Part shown: positions 1 to 11,887 of the stretch, piece by piece
Layout of the letters: each line of letters begins with the position of its first letter
Position numbering within the stretch: position 1 is the first letter of the stretch
NCBI GenBank assembly: GCA_024867545.1
Contig: JANFNE010000033.1
Coordinates: 496,001 to 560,000, forward strand
Length of the DNA: 64,000 bases
DNA from: Phytopythium helicoides
Taxonomy: Eukaryota; Oomycota; Peronosporomycetes; Pythiales; Pythiaceae
Reading direction: 5' to 3'
Position numbers and translations under genes: made by a program
The notes under the pieces: generated by a model
Seen by the model: the letters and a program-made list of their open reading frames with translations, nothing else
Databases searched by the model: none
What the model was told of the DNA's origin: nothing

Positions 1-2096
1 CTTGGACGCGTCGCTGCCACTCGCCTTGTCAGCAGCAGCCTTGGGACCCTCGCAGTCACCACCACCGCTTCCGCAGCTGCTGTCGCCACCGTCCGAGTCG
101 GCCACAGCCACGCGGAAGAGACGGTTGCCGAACTTCTTGTACAGCGGCATGATGCCACCACCGGCAAGCAGGCGCTCCTCGAACAGCGACATGTTGAAGC
201 GGAACGTCTCGCCGCCTACCTCAATCGTGCGGCCCTTCATGTTGATCGTGATCTCGGCATTCTCGGTCGCCAGCTCGTAGAAGCGGTCGTCCGTGAGCTG
301 GATGCCCACCAGGCTGAAGTTCTGGTAGTTGCGCGAGAAGATGTAGCCGTACGAACGGCAAATCATAGCCTGCACACCGGCACCCTTGAGCGCCGTCACA
401 GCCTGCTCGCGCGACGAGCCACAGCCAAAGCCCGTGCCAGCGACGACGATGTTCTGGCCCTGGGTGACCTTCTCACGGAAGTCCGGGTTCGTGTGCAGGA
501 ACGCGACCTTGCCCAGCTTCTCCATGTCGTTCTCCGTCAGGTACTCGCCCGGCAGGATGGCGTCCGTGTCGATGTTGTCACCAAACACCTGCGCACGACC
601 CTTGATCTGGCCAGCAAGCGTGGCGAGCGGCTCGTTTTCGGCAGCTGCAGCGTCGACCAGCAGCGGCGGCAGCCTCGGGCAGCTCCGGAGTGGGCTCCGT
701 CGTGATCTCGAACGGAACGGACGGCGGCTGCGGCACGGCCGACTTGAACTTCTCCTTGTCGATGAACGCAAGGTACGGCGTCGGGTCCGTGACCTCCATC
801 GTGAAACTCGAAGCAGCAACCGTGATGGCAGACGCCAGGTTGGCAATCGAGCCGCGACCCATGCGGTTGCGGTAGTTACGGTTCTGGCTACTGAGCCACA
901 CCTCGTTCTCGCCGGCAACGTCGGCGGCGATACCCAGGCAGTAACTGCAGCCAGGAGCGCCAACCGTGAAGCCCGCACGCTCGTACACCTCAATCAAGCC
1001 GTGGTTCTTGAGGTTCTCAATGATGCGCTGGCTGCCCGGCGTCACACGACGCTGGCCGTGTGCGACCGGCTTCAGGCCCTGCTTCAGCATAGCCTCGAGC
1101 ACAAGGGCGCCGAGCACCAGGTCCTCCTCGGCAGTCGTGCACGCACCAATGAAGCAGCCGTCAAGCTTCATGCCGGCGACCTCCTTGACCGGCTTGACGT
1201 TGTCGGGAGACGGGAACAGCGCGACTTGCGGCTCCAGGTTGTCGAGGTTGATCTCAAACTTGGCGGCGTACTGAGCATCCGGGTCGGCGCGGAAGTAAAT
1301 GCCGTCTTGGTTGTGGGACTCGCGCTTGCCGACGTAGGCGGCCGTGCGCTCGTCAGGCCGGGAACACGCCGGCAATACCGCCGAACTCGACCGACATGTT
1401 ACTGATGGCGAAGCGGGCATCGCACGAGAGCGCCGAGATGTTGCCACCCCACTCGATGCAGCGCTGCGTGGCCACCGTGTTGCACTTGAGCTGTCCGAGC
1501 GTGTAGAGCATGACGTCCTTGCCACCCATGCCCGTGGGCGGGGTTCCGACAAAGTCGATCTTGACCGTCTCGGGCACCTTGATCCAGGTCTCTCCCGTGA
1601 CGAGCGGCATGACGACGTCAGGCGGCGCCGAGGCCAATGGCGAAGGCGCCGAGGCCGCCCGTGGAGCACGAGTGCGAGTCGGCGCCGACGACGATCTGTC
1701 CGGGCTGCGCGCGTTGGCGGTAGAACTCAGGTGTGCAGGATGGTGGTGTTGGGAGGCTGGAAGTTGGTGAGCTGCGCCTCCTTGGCGAAGTCCTCCGAGG
1801 CCTTGATCATCATCTTCTGCGTGGGTAGGTGGTTGACGCGCGGGTCGACGGTGTGGTCGACGGCGAGCCAGAAGCGGTCGTTGCGCCAGATGCGGGGGCG
1901 GCCCATGTCCTGGTACGTCTTGTCCATCGACTTCCACGTGATCTCGCAGGCCAGCGTCCACTGCGCCTTGACGCACAGCATCTGGCCAGGGCTCCACCTC
2001 GGGCTTGGTGAGCCCCACGGCCCAGTGGGTCAGGATCTTCTCGGGCAGCGTGAGCGGCCGGCGCTTGGGCGCCTGGTCGGCGGCGGGCGACGCCAT
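1..2096 (-). CDS. Fused LeuC-LeuD type hydro-lyase (3-isopropylmalate dehydratase / aconitase family), 3' end outside window
   Basis: Encodes an aconitase-superfamily 4Fe-4S hydro-lyase with large and swivel domains in one chain, most likely the isopropylmalate isomerisation step of leucine synthesis. Visible in order: N-terminal [19 protein letters not shown], the [18 protein letters not shown] block, cluster cysteines in [12 protein letters not shown] and [10 protein letters not shown], the substrate loop [12 protein letters not shown], then the swivel domain with [14 protein letters not shown] and [11 protein letters not shown]. The reading frame is broken by single extra bases near 650, 1355, 1620, 1729 and 1988; conserved sequence continues on both sides of each, so I treat them as consensus errors. 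The ATG at 2096 gives MASPAADQ; the frame stays open to 2357 and could add a targeting peptide. A homoaconitase-like role is the main alternative. The C-terminal tail is Ser/Gly-rich and runs off the window. Confidence 0.85.
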
Positions 2097-2423
2097 GAGG
2101 AGCGGGCGGGGCTGGTGGGCGGAGCTGAGCGGGCGGAGCTGACGGGCGGAGCTGGCGAGCGGCACCTGCGCGCGAGCTGCCGAGTTGCGGAATGGCGAGG
2201 GGAGCCGCGCGCCGGCGTTTCCGATGGTGCGGCCATACTGGGCGCCAGTGTCCGTGGTTGGCCCGTCGCGAATGCGCAAACACGCTTGAACCTCTTCGCG
2301 CAACCTTCGCGCGACCTGCCGGAAACTTCCTACGGCAGCTGACGAGCGCCGCGTCAAGGCCGGAGCGGCTCGCTCGCTCCCCCCTAATGCTCGCCACTCG
2401 TGCTCCTGCCCCGCCCCGCTCAG

Positions 2424-3456
2424 ATGAACGTGCTGCGCCAGCGCCTGGCGCCTGCGGCTGCGGCCGCCTCGCAGCGCGGCGCCCGCCGCCTGGCGTCGAC
2501 GTTCGGCGTCGTGTTCGACGTGGACGGCGTGCTGCTGCGCGGCAAGACGCCCATCCCCGGCGCGCGCGAGGTGCTCGAGGAGCTCAAGCGCGAGGACATC
2601 CCGTTCGCTATCATGACCAACGGCGGCGGGCTACTTGGAGGACAAGAAGGCGCGCCAGATCTCGCAGATCCTGGGCGTCGACGTGTCGCCCAGTCTCGTG
2701 TGCGTCAGCCACACGCCCATGCGCACGCTCGCTGACAAGCACAAGGACGACCTCGTGCTCGCTGTCGGCAAGGACTGCGACGAGATCAGCGCCGTCATGG
2801 ACAGCTACGGCTTCAAGAACGTCGTCACGGTCGGCCAGCTGCACAACCACTTCCCCAACATGTACCCCGACATCAAGGTCATGGGCGACTTCCCGCACGA
2901 CGGCCGCTTCGAGAAGCAAAAGTTCGGCGCCATCTTCGTGCTCATCGACCCCATCTACTGGGGCCGTGAGCTGCAGATCGTCATGGACGTGCTGTGCGCC
3001 AACGACGGGCTGCTCGGCAGCCTCGCGCAAAAGCAGCACGTGCCGCTCTACTCGGCCTGCTCGGACTTCCAGTATGTCGGCGAGTTCCACCTGCCGCGCT
3101 TCGGAGCTGGCGCCTTCCGCGCCGTTCTTGAGGACCTGTACCACCGCACGACGGGCCACCACCTCAACCAGACGCTGTTCGGCAAGCCCGAGATCACCTC
3201 GTTCCAGTACGCCGAGACGCTGATCGACGGGCAGCACGAGGACGTCAAGCGCATCTACATGGTCGGCGATAACCCAAACACGGACATCAAGGGTGCCAAC
3301 GCCGCTGGCGGCCGCTGGAAGTCCATCCTCACTCTCACGGGTATGCACGTGGGCCCGGCTAATCACTTTGAGCACCCAGCTTACCAGGTCGTAGACGATG
3401 TCGGGGCCGCGCTCAAGTTCATGAAGGACGACTTCAAGAAGGTGGAGGATCAGTAG
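2424..3456 (+). CDS. Mitochondrial HAD-superfamily hydrolase, HDHD5/CECR5-like
   Basis: A haloacid-dehalogenase-fold phosphatase-like protein of the eukaryotic CECR5/HDHD5 family, whose substrate is not established. The nucleophile motif [10 protein letters not shown] follows a basic, hydroxylated N-terminus ([10 protein letters not shown]...RRLAST) typical of a mitochondrial presequence. The MTNGGG motif and the C-terminal metal-binding motif [12 protein letters not shown] are both present. The ATG at 2424 is chosen because the presequence begins there; an in-frame GTG at 2400 is less likely. One extra G in the run at 2628-2630 breaks the frame between MTNGGG and YLEDKKARQ; removing it gives a continuous protein of about 343 residues with no introns. 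It is divergent from the hydro-lyase gene. Confidence 0.85.
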
Positions 3457-3677
3457 ACGAGATCTAGCAGCTTCAGTTGTGGTTGCATTGTATCGAGCTG
3501 TACAAACTTCAGGTCTTGGTGCTCTGAGGAGTTAGTATCAACATTTTGCTGGTTGCCAAGGCCAAAGAACCGAGGACACAGCAAGAGCAAACAGCGAAGG
3601 AATGTGGTTGGTAGTCCCAATGAGCCACTGTAGCCCTTGTTGCTGTGCTTTTTTTTCTACGGCCTCTATCTGCTTGC

Positions 3678-5992
3678 TTACTTGGACAACACGGACCAGA
3701 AGGCATCTTGCGACAGCTGGACATTCGAGATGGTCTTCATGCGCTTCTTGCCTTCCTTCTGCTTGGCCAGCAGCTTTTTCTTGCGAGTGCTGTCACCGCC
3801 GCCCACAGTCTTGCCCGACTTGATGAGCACGTCTTTCCGGAACGGAGCGATGCGCTCTTTCGCGAAGATCTTGCCGGAGAGTGACGCCTGGATGGAGATC
3901 TCGTATTGCTGCCGGTCGATCACCTTCTTGAGCTTCTGGCAAAGCGCACGCCCATCCGTGACAGCCTACAGTTTGCATTGAATCAAAGGACTTGTTGGTT
4001 TGTGGCTTCATAAAGACCTCGAAACAACCCTAGACCGTACCTTGCTTCGGTGGCACACAAATGAGAGCGCATCAAGCGCCTTAGCATTGATTAAGATGTC
4101 CACTTTGACAATGTCCGCCTTTTGCGGCTCGATCTCTCGGTAGTTCAGGGTAGCTGTGGTCAACAAATAAACCACAAGTCAGCGAAAGGTATCGGTGACC
4201 AATTATATCATCACGCACCGTAGCCCGAAGAGATAGTCTTCAGCTCGTTGTAGAAGTTGGTCACGACCTCTTGCCATGGAACGTCGATTGTCACGATAAC
4301 ACGTCCATCTTCGAGATACACAAGGTTGGTTTGCACACCACGTTTGTCCTTGGCGAGTGCCAGAATCGGTCCAAGGTACTCGCTCGGAGTAATGATGGAA
4401 GCTTCGACCATAGGCTCAAGCACCGTGTAGTTCTTCGTCTGGGCGGGAAAAGCGCCAGGAGTCTCCACGATGCTTTTCTTCCCGCTCACATCGTCGATCA
4501 CCGTGTACGGCACCATTGGTGCCGTCACAAGCACTTGCATATTTTGCTCATCCGAGAGTCGCTGGTGGAAAACTTCCATGTGCAGTAAACCAAGGAATCC
4601 GCAGCGGAACCCCATGCCCAAAGCACCACTCGTCTCAACTTGGGCAGACACGCTTGCATCGTTCAGCGTGAGCTTCTCAATCGCCACGCGCAGGTCATCA
4701 AAGCTGCAGTCGTCCGTAGGATACATACTCGCAAACACCATGCTCTTGGCCTCCTGAAAGCCAGGCAGCGCCTTCACCGGTGCGTGCTCTCGGTAAAACG
4801 TGTCACCAACCTTAGCCTCTGTTGTCGTCTTCATACCGGCAATGATGTAGCCAACTTGTCCGCTGTAGAGACCCTTGGTCTTGAATCGGTTGGGCAGTAG
4901 AACACCGGTTTCCTGGACTTCGTACTTGGTCTTCTGATGCGAGCTGCAAATCTTGTCGCCGGGGAAAATGGCACCGTCAACGACCTTGACGAGGCAGATT
5001 GTTCCACGGTAGTCATCGTAGTAGGAGTCTACAAGCAAGCACCGCAAAGGGGCATCCCGACTCCCGATAGTCGTCGGGGGCGGAAGGCGTTCGATGACAG
5101 CAGGGAGGACATCTGCGATGCCCTCTCCGCTCTTGGCCGATGTCAGACAGCACGGCGTCAGGGTCCACGTCCAAAAGGACTCGACAGACTCAAGATCGAA
5201 TCCTCCGGTTGGGCGTGAGGCATATCGATCTTGGTGAGAACCGGCACGACGCGTAGACCGCGCTCCTTTGCGGCGTAGTACGTCGCGAGCGTCTGTGCCT
5301 GGATACCCTGCGAGCAATCAACGAGCAGCAGCACGCCCTCACAGGCTGCCAGCGAGCGGCTCACTTCATAGCTGAAGTCCACGTGGCCTGGGGTGTCGAC
5401 GAGGTTCAGCAGGTACGGCTTGTCTGCGCCGAGATGCACCATCGACGCCGTCTGCGCCTTGACTGTGATGCCTCGCTCGCGCTCAACCTGCACGTATTGA
5501 CCGAGTAAGCGTAGTCGCATTGAATCCGCTGGTATGGAGCGAAGCGACGGACCTTGAGGTTGTCCAGGTGCTGGGCGCTTTCTCGCTCTCGCTGGGTGAT
5601 GTTGCCGCTCACCTCCAGCAGGCGATCCGCCAGCGTCTGCAGCAGAACCAATCAGCCTCGCCACTCGACGCGTGCAAGCCTCGCAGCGCCAGCTGCCTCC
5701 ACGAGCAACGCACCGACTTGCCGTGGTCGATGTGGGCCACGATGCTGAAGTTGCGGATCGCGTCGGGCGTGAAGCGCGCGAGGTTGTCGCTCAGGTACGG
5801 CCCCAGCTCCCGCGGCGTCAACGGCCGCCCCCCGTGCTCGTCCGGCCGCTGCCCACGCGCGCCGTCGCCGTCGCCGCCGCTGGTGCTGAAGCTGCTGCGC
5901 GGGCCGCCGGGCGTCGCGAGGAAGCGCCGAGCCAGCGGCCGCGCGTCCAGCCGCGCGCGCGAGCGCCGCCAGCCGTGCACCCGGCGCAGCAT
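3678..5992 (-). CDS. GUF1: Organellar elongation factor 4 (LepA/GUF1)
   Basis: Ribosome-binding translational GTPase of mitochondria that back-translocates or rescues stalled ribosomes. Five exons: 5714-5992, 5553-5636, 4219-5487, 4041-4153 and 3678-3965. Introns are 60-77 bp with GTGCGT/GTCCGT/GTACGG donors. G-domain motifs are [15 protein letters not shown] (split by intron 1), [37 protein letters not shown] and TSAKSGEG. The C-terminal LepA domain ends with [17 protein letters not shown]. The start [15 protein letters not shown] reads as a mitochondrial presequence. Two extra bases (about 5147 and 5160) interrupt the segment between TKID and TSAKSG; the exon sum is two over a multiple of three, as expected from these. 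Corrected length is about 676 residues, usual for GUF1. Confidence 0.93.
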
Positions 5993-6294
5993 CGGCTCGC
6001 GGCAATATGACGGCGCGGTGGCCCACACATTGCCTCTCCCGTTCAAGTTTACCCTCGCTGTCCATCCCGCTTCTTCTGTCGCAAAAGGATACCTGAGCGG
6101 GAGGTTTCCCTTGCTTCAACACCAGAAGAGAAAAGCCGAAGATCAGCTCGAAGGAAGCGCGGAGGGGATGGATCTGGGTCCTGGCGCTCGGCCGCGTGCC
6201 CGTCATAAGTCAGCGGCGATGCGTGCGGCGTCCAGTGGCGCGCTGGAGGCGTCTGCCGCGGCGAGGAAGTTCGCTTGGCGGGCCCCCGGCCGCG
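5993..6294. other. Intergenic, GUF1 upstream region
   Basis: About 300 bp between the GUF1 start and the stop of the next minus-strand gene. It must hold the GUF1 promoter. I see no further gene or clear motif in it. Confidence 0.5.
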
Positions 6295-8887
6295 TCAGCG
6301 CGCGCCGGGCTCCAAGAGAACGCCGCTGCGCTTGAAAACCTCCTCGAACTTGCGGATGCAGTCGCCCTCGAGCACGCGCGCGCGCTTGGCGTCGAACCGC
6401 AGCGCCGCGAACAGCAGGAAGCAGTGCTTGTCGTCGTACGTGAGCTCGACCTCGGGCGGCGCGCTTCCCCACAGCGAGACGTCCGTCTCGCGCCACTTGA
6501 TGACGCGGAAGCGCGTCGACGGGCGGTCGACGCTTGCGCGAATGCTTTTCGACGCGTCCGAACGTATCAGTCGCGTGGACAGCAGCTCGTCCAGGTGCGC
6601 GCGAGAAATCTTCCGGTTGATCTCGAAGCTCACGGAACAGAAGCCAAACGCACGCTCTGCGAACTGCTTCGAAGTCCACACCAGCCCCAACGCAAACACA
6701 CAGAGAAGGACCATGTTGATGGTCCACCACGCAAACGGCTTGGCCAACAGAGGATCGACAATTGACTTGCGGACCCATTCAGGAACGTGCATGTTCCAAG
6801 TACCGGCGTCGATACGATCGATCACATCAAAGACAAACATGCCGCCGACAAAGTACTGCATTGCCCGCAGCTTGAGCGAGGATTGGATGTGCCTCTCAGA
6901 CGCCGTCATGAGTGCACGGGTATTGAGGTTGACTCGCCGACAAACCCGCTCAAGCTGGTTTGTCGCAGTCGACTCGGCAATCATCTGCAGCTGTTCCAGC
7001 TGCAACATGGTGTTTTCCATGAGTTTGATGGAGTCGTGACATCGCATGATCGTCTGTGCCTTCATTTGCGGTAGTGCGAGCGCCTGGAGAAGTCGCGTGT
7101 CAACTTCATCGTTCATCAGGGATGTGCTGGCGTCACGGGTCACTGCTGACTGCGGTCGTGAGGAGCTTCGGGGTGATTGTGGAGAGATCTGGATGTCTTC
7201 AAGCGAATCCAGTAGGTACTCCAGTGTCTCAGCCAAAAGGATAGTATCGCGCGAAGCACTGGCGAGCTTCTCGCGAACTTTCAGCGCTGCAGCTGGCTCG
7301 CGATGGACCCTTCGAATTAGATGGCGGATCTCCTTTAGTGAAGCGTCGAGCACAAACGTCCGTGCGAAGAAATTTTTGATGAACATGTCTCGACACACGA
7401 GCCCGACGTACGCTGTAAATACGTTCTCGTAACGGAACACGTTTGGCCCACAGAACATACATCCAGCTTTTCCAACTACAAGAACATCATCCGAGCTCAG
7501 ATCATGGCTGGTGATGATATCGCCGAGAACCTGAGCAAGCTCGTTCGCGTACAACGGGTTGGTGACGTATTCATTTGCGGGGAGTTTCGGGCGGATCTGC
7601 TTGGCGAGGATGCAATTATATTTGTTTCGCTGGAACGAGTCCCCGAGGTAGATCATCTCGAGGAGCCCTAGTTGATAGCGAGAAAGCAGGTCGTTGACCA
7701 AAAGCGAAGAGTCTTGGTGGATATCGACCAGCAGTCGCGAGAGGTGATCAACAGAGATGTCGTCACCTTTCCGATCCATGATCGCCTTCAACTTTGACGC
7801 CATAAATGAGCGACCCATCCGAGTTCAAGTGCATGCCAAAATGCTCCACCTGCACGATCCCTGGTGTCTCTGGGAAATGACTCTCCGCCTCAAAGTTGAT
7901 AAAGCGTACGAAGTCAAAGTCGAGGATCCGCACCTGCGTCTGGCCAACAGGTACGCGAAACTGAGTATCCGTGGGTGACTTGTCGACAAAGCTCGTCAGG
8001 ATTCCCCCTTGGCATCGGTCAAGCGCACCCATGCGCTCGTTTAACGCGACAATTTGATTGGAGCCGAAGGGAACCCATTCGCCAATGAGTGCGTATACAT
8101 CTCCGAGCGATATGGCCTCCGATGTTTTCTTGGTGATATTCGCGCAACCACGCGCACATTCATCAGCGCGATCGCTATTGCTACGCTCGGATATATGATA
8201 GAATCCATTGGATCGGAGGCATCGCGGCAAGAACGGGCTTGACACGTACGACACGTCTTCGCTTTCTGTGATAGTGCTCGGCTTGCTGTATGGCCCCGAC
8301 TTGAGCACGAACCGATCTCCATCATACGCCACCACCACAAGCTTTCGCTCTATCGGCGGCGGCGGATACACAAACGAGTCGATATCTTCCTTGAGCGCTC
8401 CGGGTAGTTGCTGAAGAATGAGTTGGCCTTTCATGGACACCTGGTACGCTGTGATGGGCTGAAAATCATCACTCGAGAGCTTGAGCCCATTGATTAATCG
8501 CAGTTGCCACAAGTCGTCGATCGCTGCTTTACCCTCCCGCGACACGTTGATCCACCGTCGCAGGGTCTTTCCCTTGAAGGATAACCTCATTGACGCCGGG
8601 GCATAGTCGAAGTCGAATTTGCCGCGAACAATTCCTTCAAACATTAGCACAAGTAGCGGGACATGGCGCACCCACCGCTCGTTTTGCTTTGTCGAGTTGG
8701 ACGCGACTGCGTACAATCCAATGAGATACAGGAGCTTGAAGTGGTTCGGGCCGAGAGCGATCTCGTTGTCATGGCTTGATGAAGACGGTTCAAGTGTGGC
8801 GGATGTCTTTGTTGTAAATGTGCTGTGTACGATCGTGGAGATCGGGCCTTGACTTCGTTGACCAGCCGGCGCTGCGTCCACTTGCAT
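6295..8887 (-). CDS. Unrecognised large membrane protein (about 863 residues)
   Basis: I do not recognise the family. Two overlapping open frames (7763-8887 and 6295-7818) join into one protein if a single extra base near 7786 is removed (GVKVE|AIMDRKGDD); the span is then one over a multiple of three, consistent with one indel. No introns are seen. The N-terminal half is soluble-looking with a proline run (YPPPPIERKL). The middle holds helical, coiled-coil-like stretches (TILLAETLEYLLDSLED, LMENTMLQLEQLQMIAES). Near the C-terminus are two hydrophobic segments, QYFVGGMFVFDVID and WWTINMVLLCVFALGLVW, followed by a basic tail of about 120 residues. The layout, coiled coil then a two-segment membrane hairpin, resembles CorA-like channels only superficially. 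The Met at 8887 is the first in frame; an upstream exon cannot be excluded. Confidence 0.6.
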
Positions 8888-9572
8888 CGCTCGGCAGAGG
8901 CCCCACGAGGTCGCCGCTTGATCTCCAATTATCTCCTCGTGAATCTGCTTCTGTGGTGAGTGAGAGTTTTACAGGATCAATTGTGCCTCGACCACACCGT
9001 GGATCATTCCCGATGCCACCAGATTCGTGGGCGCTCGGTTCAGTTCCTCGTCGCGTGCGCCCGCAGCTGCCTTCAACATGCACACGGCTACGGGCAACAC
9101 TGTCGACAAGCGTTCGGCTCTCACTCAATATCGCTTCACAGGGCGATGGCTGGCCGAACGGAAACACACACACACGACCTTTTGGTTGAGCACACGAGTT
9201 GGCCCGGCAGTTTATTTCGAGCTTGGAGAGATACTTTTGGCGATGCAGCGAAACCACTGAAGCAGCAAGATGCGTGCACCATGCGCCTTTCAGCGATCGA
9301 AATACAATCACGCCGAAGTGGTCCGTCGAGGGCTCAGTGTAAAACAATGCTGAAACCAGAAGAATCCTGCGACCAACTCTTGAGATCAACCAACACGGAA
9401 TGGCGACAGCCAATAGAGTCACATTACATAATACGCCATCTACAAACATCACGCGACCACAAACAACATGGAAGCCCTGCGCGGACTGACACGGCTCCAC
9501 ACAGCTCCCTACTTCTGCCCGACCAACTCCCTGCCCTATAGATACTGCTATGCTTCCTCGATCGACGCCCAT
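8888..9572. other. Intergenic, no gene seen
   Basis: Upstream of the minus-strand membrane protein gene and downstream of the zinc-motif gene. Open frames here lack conserved motifs and plausible splice structure. A short CA run lies near 9167-9177. Confidence 0.5.
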
Positions 9573-10229
9573 CTACTCGAGAATGGCCGAGCAGAGGAAG
9601 TCGAGCTCGTCCGAGGATAAATAGCTCTGGTGGCACCCGACTGCCGCGGACGAAGCGACAAGTCCGGCTGCCGGGGACGCGAGCTCGTCGCCTTGGAGCA
9701 GCTGCATCGCGGAGCGCGGGAGGTCGGCCCAGACCTGATCCAAGACGATGCTCGACTCGCTGTCGGTCGAGAAGCGACTGGAATCCGAGTCCGAGTAGAT
9801 GTCGACGTCGTGCGCGGCCAGCGTAGCGAACGACGAGGACGAGGACGAGGAGGACGAAGCCGAAGGGGACGCGAGCACTCCACTGGTGCCGAAAGGAGAC
9901 GACAGCGCAAACACGGCGGCGGGGTCCAAGTCCATGATGTTGCCGGCCGTGGGGGTGCCGAGCGCGGACGACCCCGCGGCCATGGTGCGCGAAGCCACCC
10001 CACTGGCTGCGGAAGACCTCTTGACCTTGGCGACTTGGCGCTTCTGGCGGTCGAACTTGCGCTGGATCTTGTTGGCCTTCTCGCGGTGGTACAGGCAGAG
10101 CTGGTGCGGCTGGCCGTTGCGCTTGCTCGAGCGCGTGTTGGTGCACTTGCCGGTCTTGTAGCGGCACTTGCTCGACGGGGACGCCACGCCGCCCTCGACT
10201 AGGAAGGCTGCGACGGATCCCGCGACCAT
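9573..10229 (-). CDS. Small zinc-motif protein, WRC-like, probable DNA-binding/nuclear
   Basis: Predicted 218-residue protein starting MVAGSVAAFLVEGG. Residues about 20-65 contain a candidate zinc site, C-x6-C-x15-C-x2-H (KCRYKTGKCTNTRSSKRNG...LCLYHREKAN), followed by a strongly basic helix (KIQRKFDRQKRQVAKVKR). The spacing recalls the plant WRC C3H motif, but relation is not proven. The rest is low-complexity: a run of serines encoded by GA-rich codons, acidic DSDSS patches, and a C-terminal acidic/hydrophobic segment (SSDELDFLCSAILE) that could act in activation. The open frame extends upstream to 10565 but that part is GC-rich and repetitive, so I start at 10229. The role as a transcription factor is inference from the basic zinc motif. 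Confidence 0.65.
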   Translation of the reverse strand: MVAGSVAAFLVEGGVASPSSKCRYKTGKCTNTRSSKRNGQPHQLCLYHREKANKIQRKFDRQKRQVAKVKRSSAASGVASRTMAAGSSALGTPTAGNIMDLDPAAVFALSSPFGTSGVLASPSASSSSSSSSSFATLAAHDVDIYSDSDSSRFSTDSESSIVLDQVWADLPRSAMQLLQGDELASPAAGLVASSAAVGCHQSYLSSDELDFLCSAILE

Positions 10230-11887
10230 TCTGACGGCTGATCGGATTTTGTCTGGGGCGGAGGAGGCAGGTCGAAGCTCACTCGCTCGCTCGCAGTCCG
10301 TCAGTCGCTCGGCGCCACGCTCCGACGCCGAGGACGAGCCGCCGGCAAGGTCAGGAGTCCCGGGACCCGTGTGCTGCGCCGCCCCCTGTGATTCGCAAAG
10401 TGAGTGTGCGGTGGCGGCGAGGGAGGGGAGGCGAAAAAAGGAAGCGGGGGACGGGCGACGAACCGCGCGAGCCCATTGGCCGCGCCGAGCGGCCAGCGCG
10501 GCTGGGCTTTTTTCGCGACCTGGACAGAGACGAGTGGTGGCGATGACGCTCGGCGAGCGCTCCATACGGGGGGCAAGTCTTGGGCCATCCTGGCCGCTGC
10601 AGAGACCGTCGGGATTCGCGGGGTATGTGAACAGCAGGGTCGCTCAAAACAGGTGCCAGCTCACACCCGCAACGTAGCATCTCAAGCGATTCCAGAGGGT
10701 ACGTCGCGAGGGAGATGCGCATCCGCGAGGGAAGAGACCGGCCGACGGCTTCAACTGCGCTCGTGGCGGGCAGGGCCAGTTTCCGCCTACCAATGCTCGC
10801 CGCGGGGGCGGGCGGTCGTGGCTGGCTGCAGCCGCCAGGTCTCGCCGAAACGAGGCTCCCTCAACGAGAGCTTTGGGAGCAGAGCAGAGCAGAGCAAACC
10901 CAGTATGGATCAAGGCGGAGCTAACTAATGGCGGGCATGCGTCAGCGGGTTACTTACAGTACACTCACGCCTGCGTCGTGACCGACGAGGACACGGACGC
11001 GCTTGACGTCACTTTGCATGCGCAGTTGACGTAGAGATTGGCGAGGGCCATACGGAGACGGCGGACCTTGGGTGACGCCGGTCCATGCCGTCGTCTAACC
11101 AAATGGCGGCGTCGTGGAGAACGACAGAGGAGCATGCGCACGCGCTCCATGCGGCAGATTGTTCATTCGGCCCACTTCCGCGCCAAGTAAACAAACCAGC
11201 CGCTCGAAGTAGCAATGCGTGTTTTGCGGTCGACTTTACGTGCCGAGCATGCGAAACCATAGCACTCGTCCACCTGCAATACTGTCGTGGACGCCAGATT
11301 GACATGGAGAGCGGCCATTCCAACCCAGCTGGGTGGTAATCTCGTGGAGACCGTGGAGCGCCGCAACCCTCCCAGTCGTGGGCAGCACGCTGCGATGAGG
11401 ACAAGGCCCGAGGACGAGTCGGCCGGCTGCCTCTCTCTCTTCGTGGCGCTCTTGCGTGTGAAGGTATAGGAGGCAGCCAGCGCCAGTGGCAATGAGCTCG
11501 CGCTGTCGTGCCAACACCCCGCAGCGAGGTGGTCCGACTCTCGATGGGCCCAATCCTGACCCTCCGGTGTTTCTGCCGGGCTGTTTAGTCCTCATGGACC
11601 AAGCACCGACGGCGCGAATGCTGCGACTGACCGAACGCGGGAGCCCGCCGCACGCCCGCAAAGCTCGTCTCTGCGCTGCTAACTGCATGTCCGAGTGACT
11701 TCGACCGGCCCGACCTCTGCAGACAAGTCCCATCCGCGAGCGGAGCATCGCGACGCGTCTCCACTGCCAGCACATCATCTCCGTCCATCTCGAGTACAGT
11801 AATTCAAGCCGAGCCGAGCCGTTCAGCATATTCGAGGGATACGGTGCCCGCTCCTTCAGCTCCAGGGGAGTCATCACCATCGACGCC
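10230..11887. other. Intergenic between divergent genes, no gene seen
   Basis: A 1.66 kb stretch separating the divergent zinc-motif gene and the dehydrogenase. The first 700 bp are very GC-rich with CpG-dense runs. Open frames on both strands are short, mutually overlapping and without recognisable domains. Confidence 0.5.

Noticed and set aside
2611..3375. 254-residue open frame antisense to the HDHD5-like gene
   Set aside because: It lies within a clearly conserved plus-strand gene. Its composition (Val/Glu/Arg-rich) is what the complement of GC-rich codons gives, and it has no motif.
9160..9185. CA run as a possible regulatory or repeat element
   Set aside because: Only about five dinucleotide units; too short to be notable.
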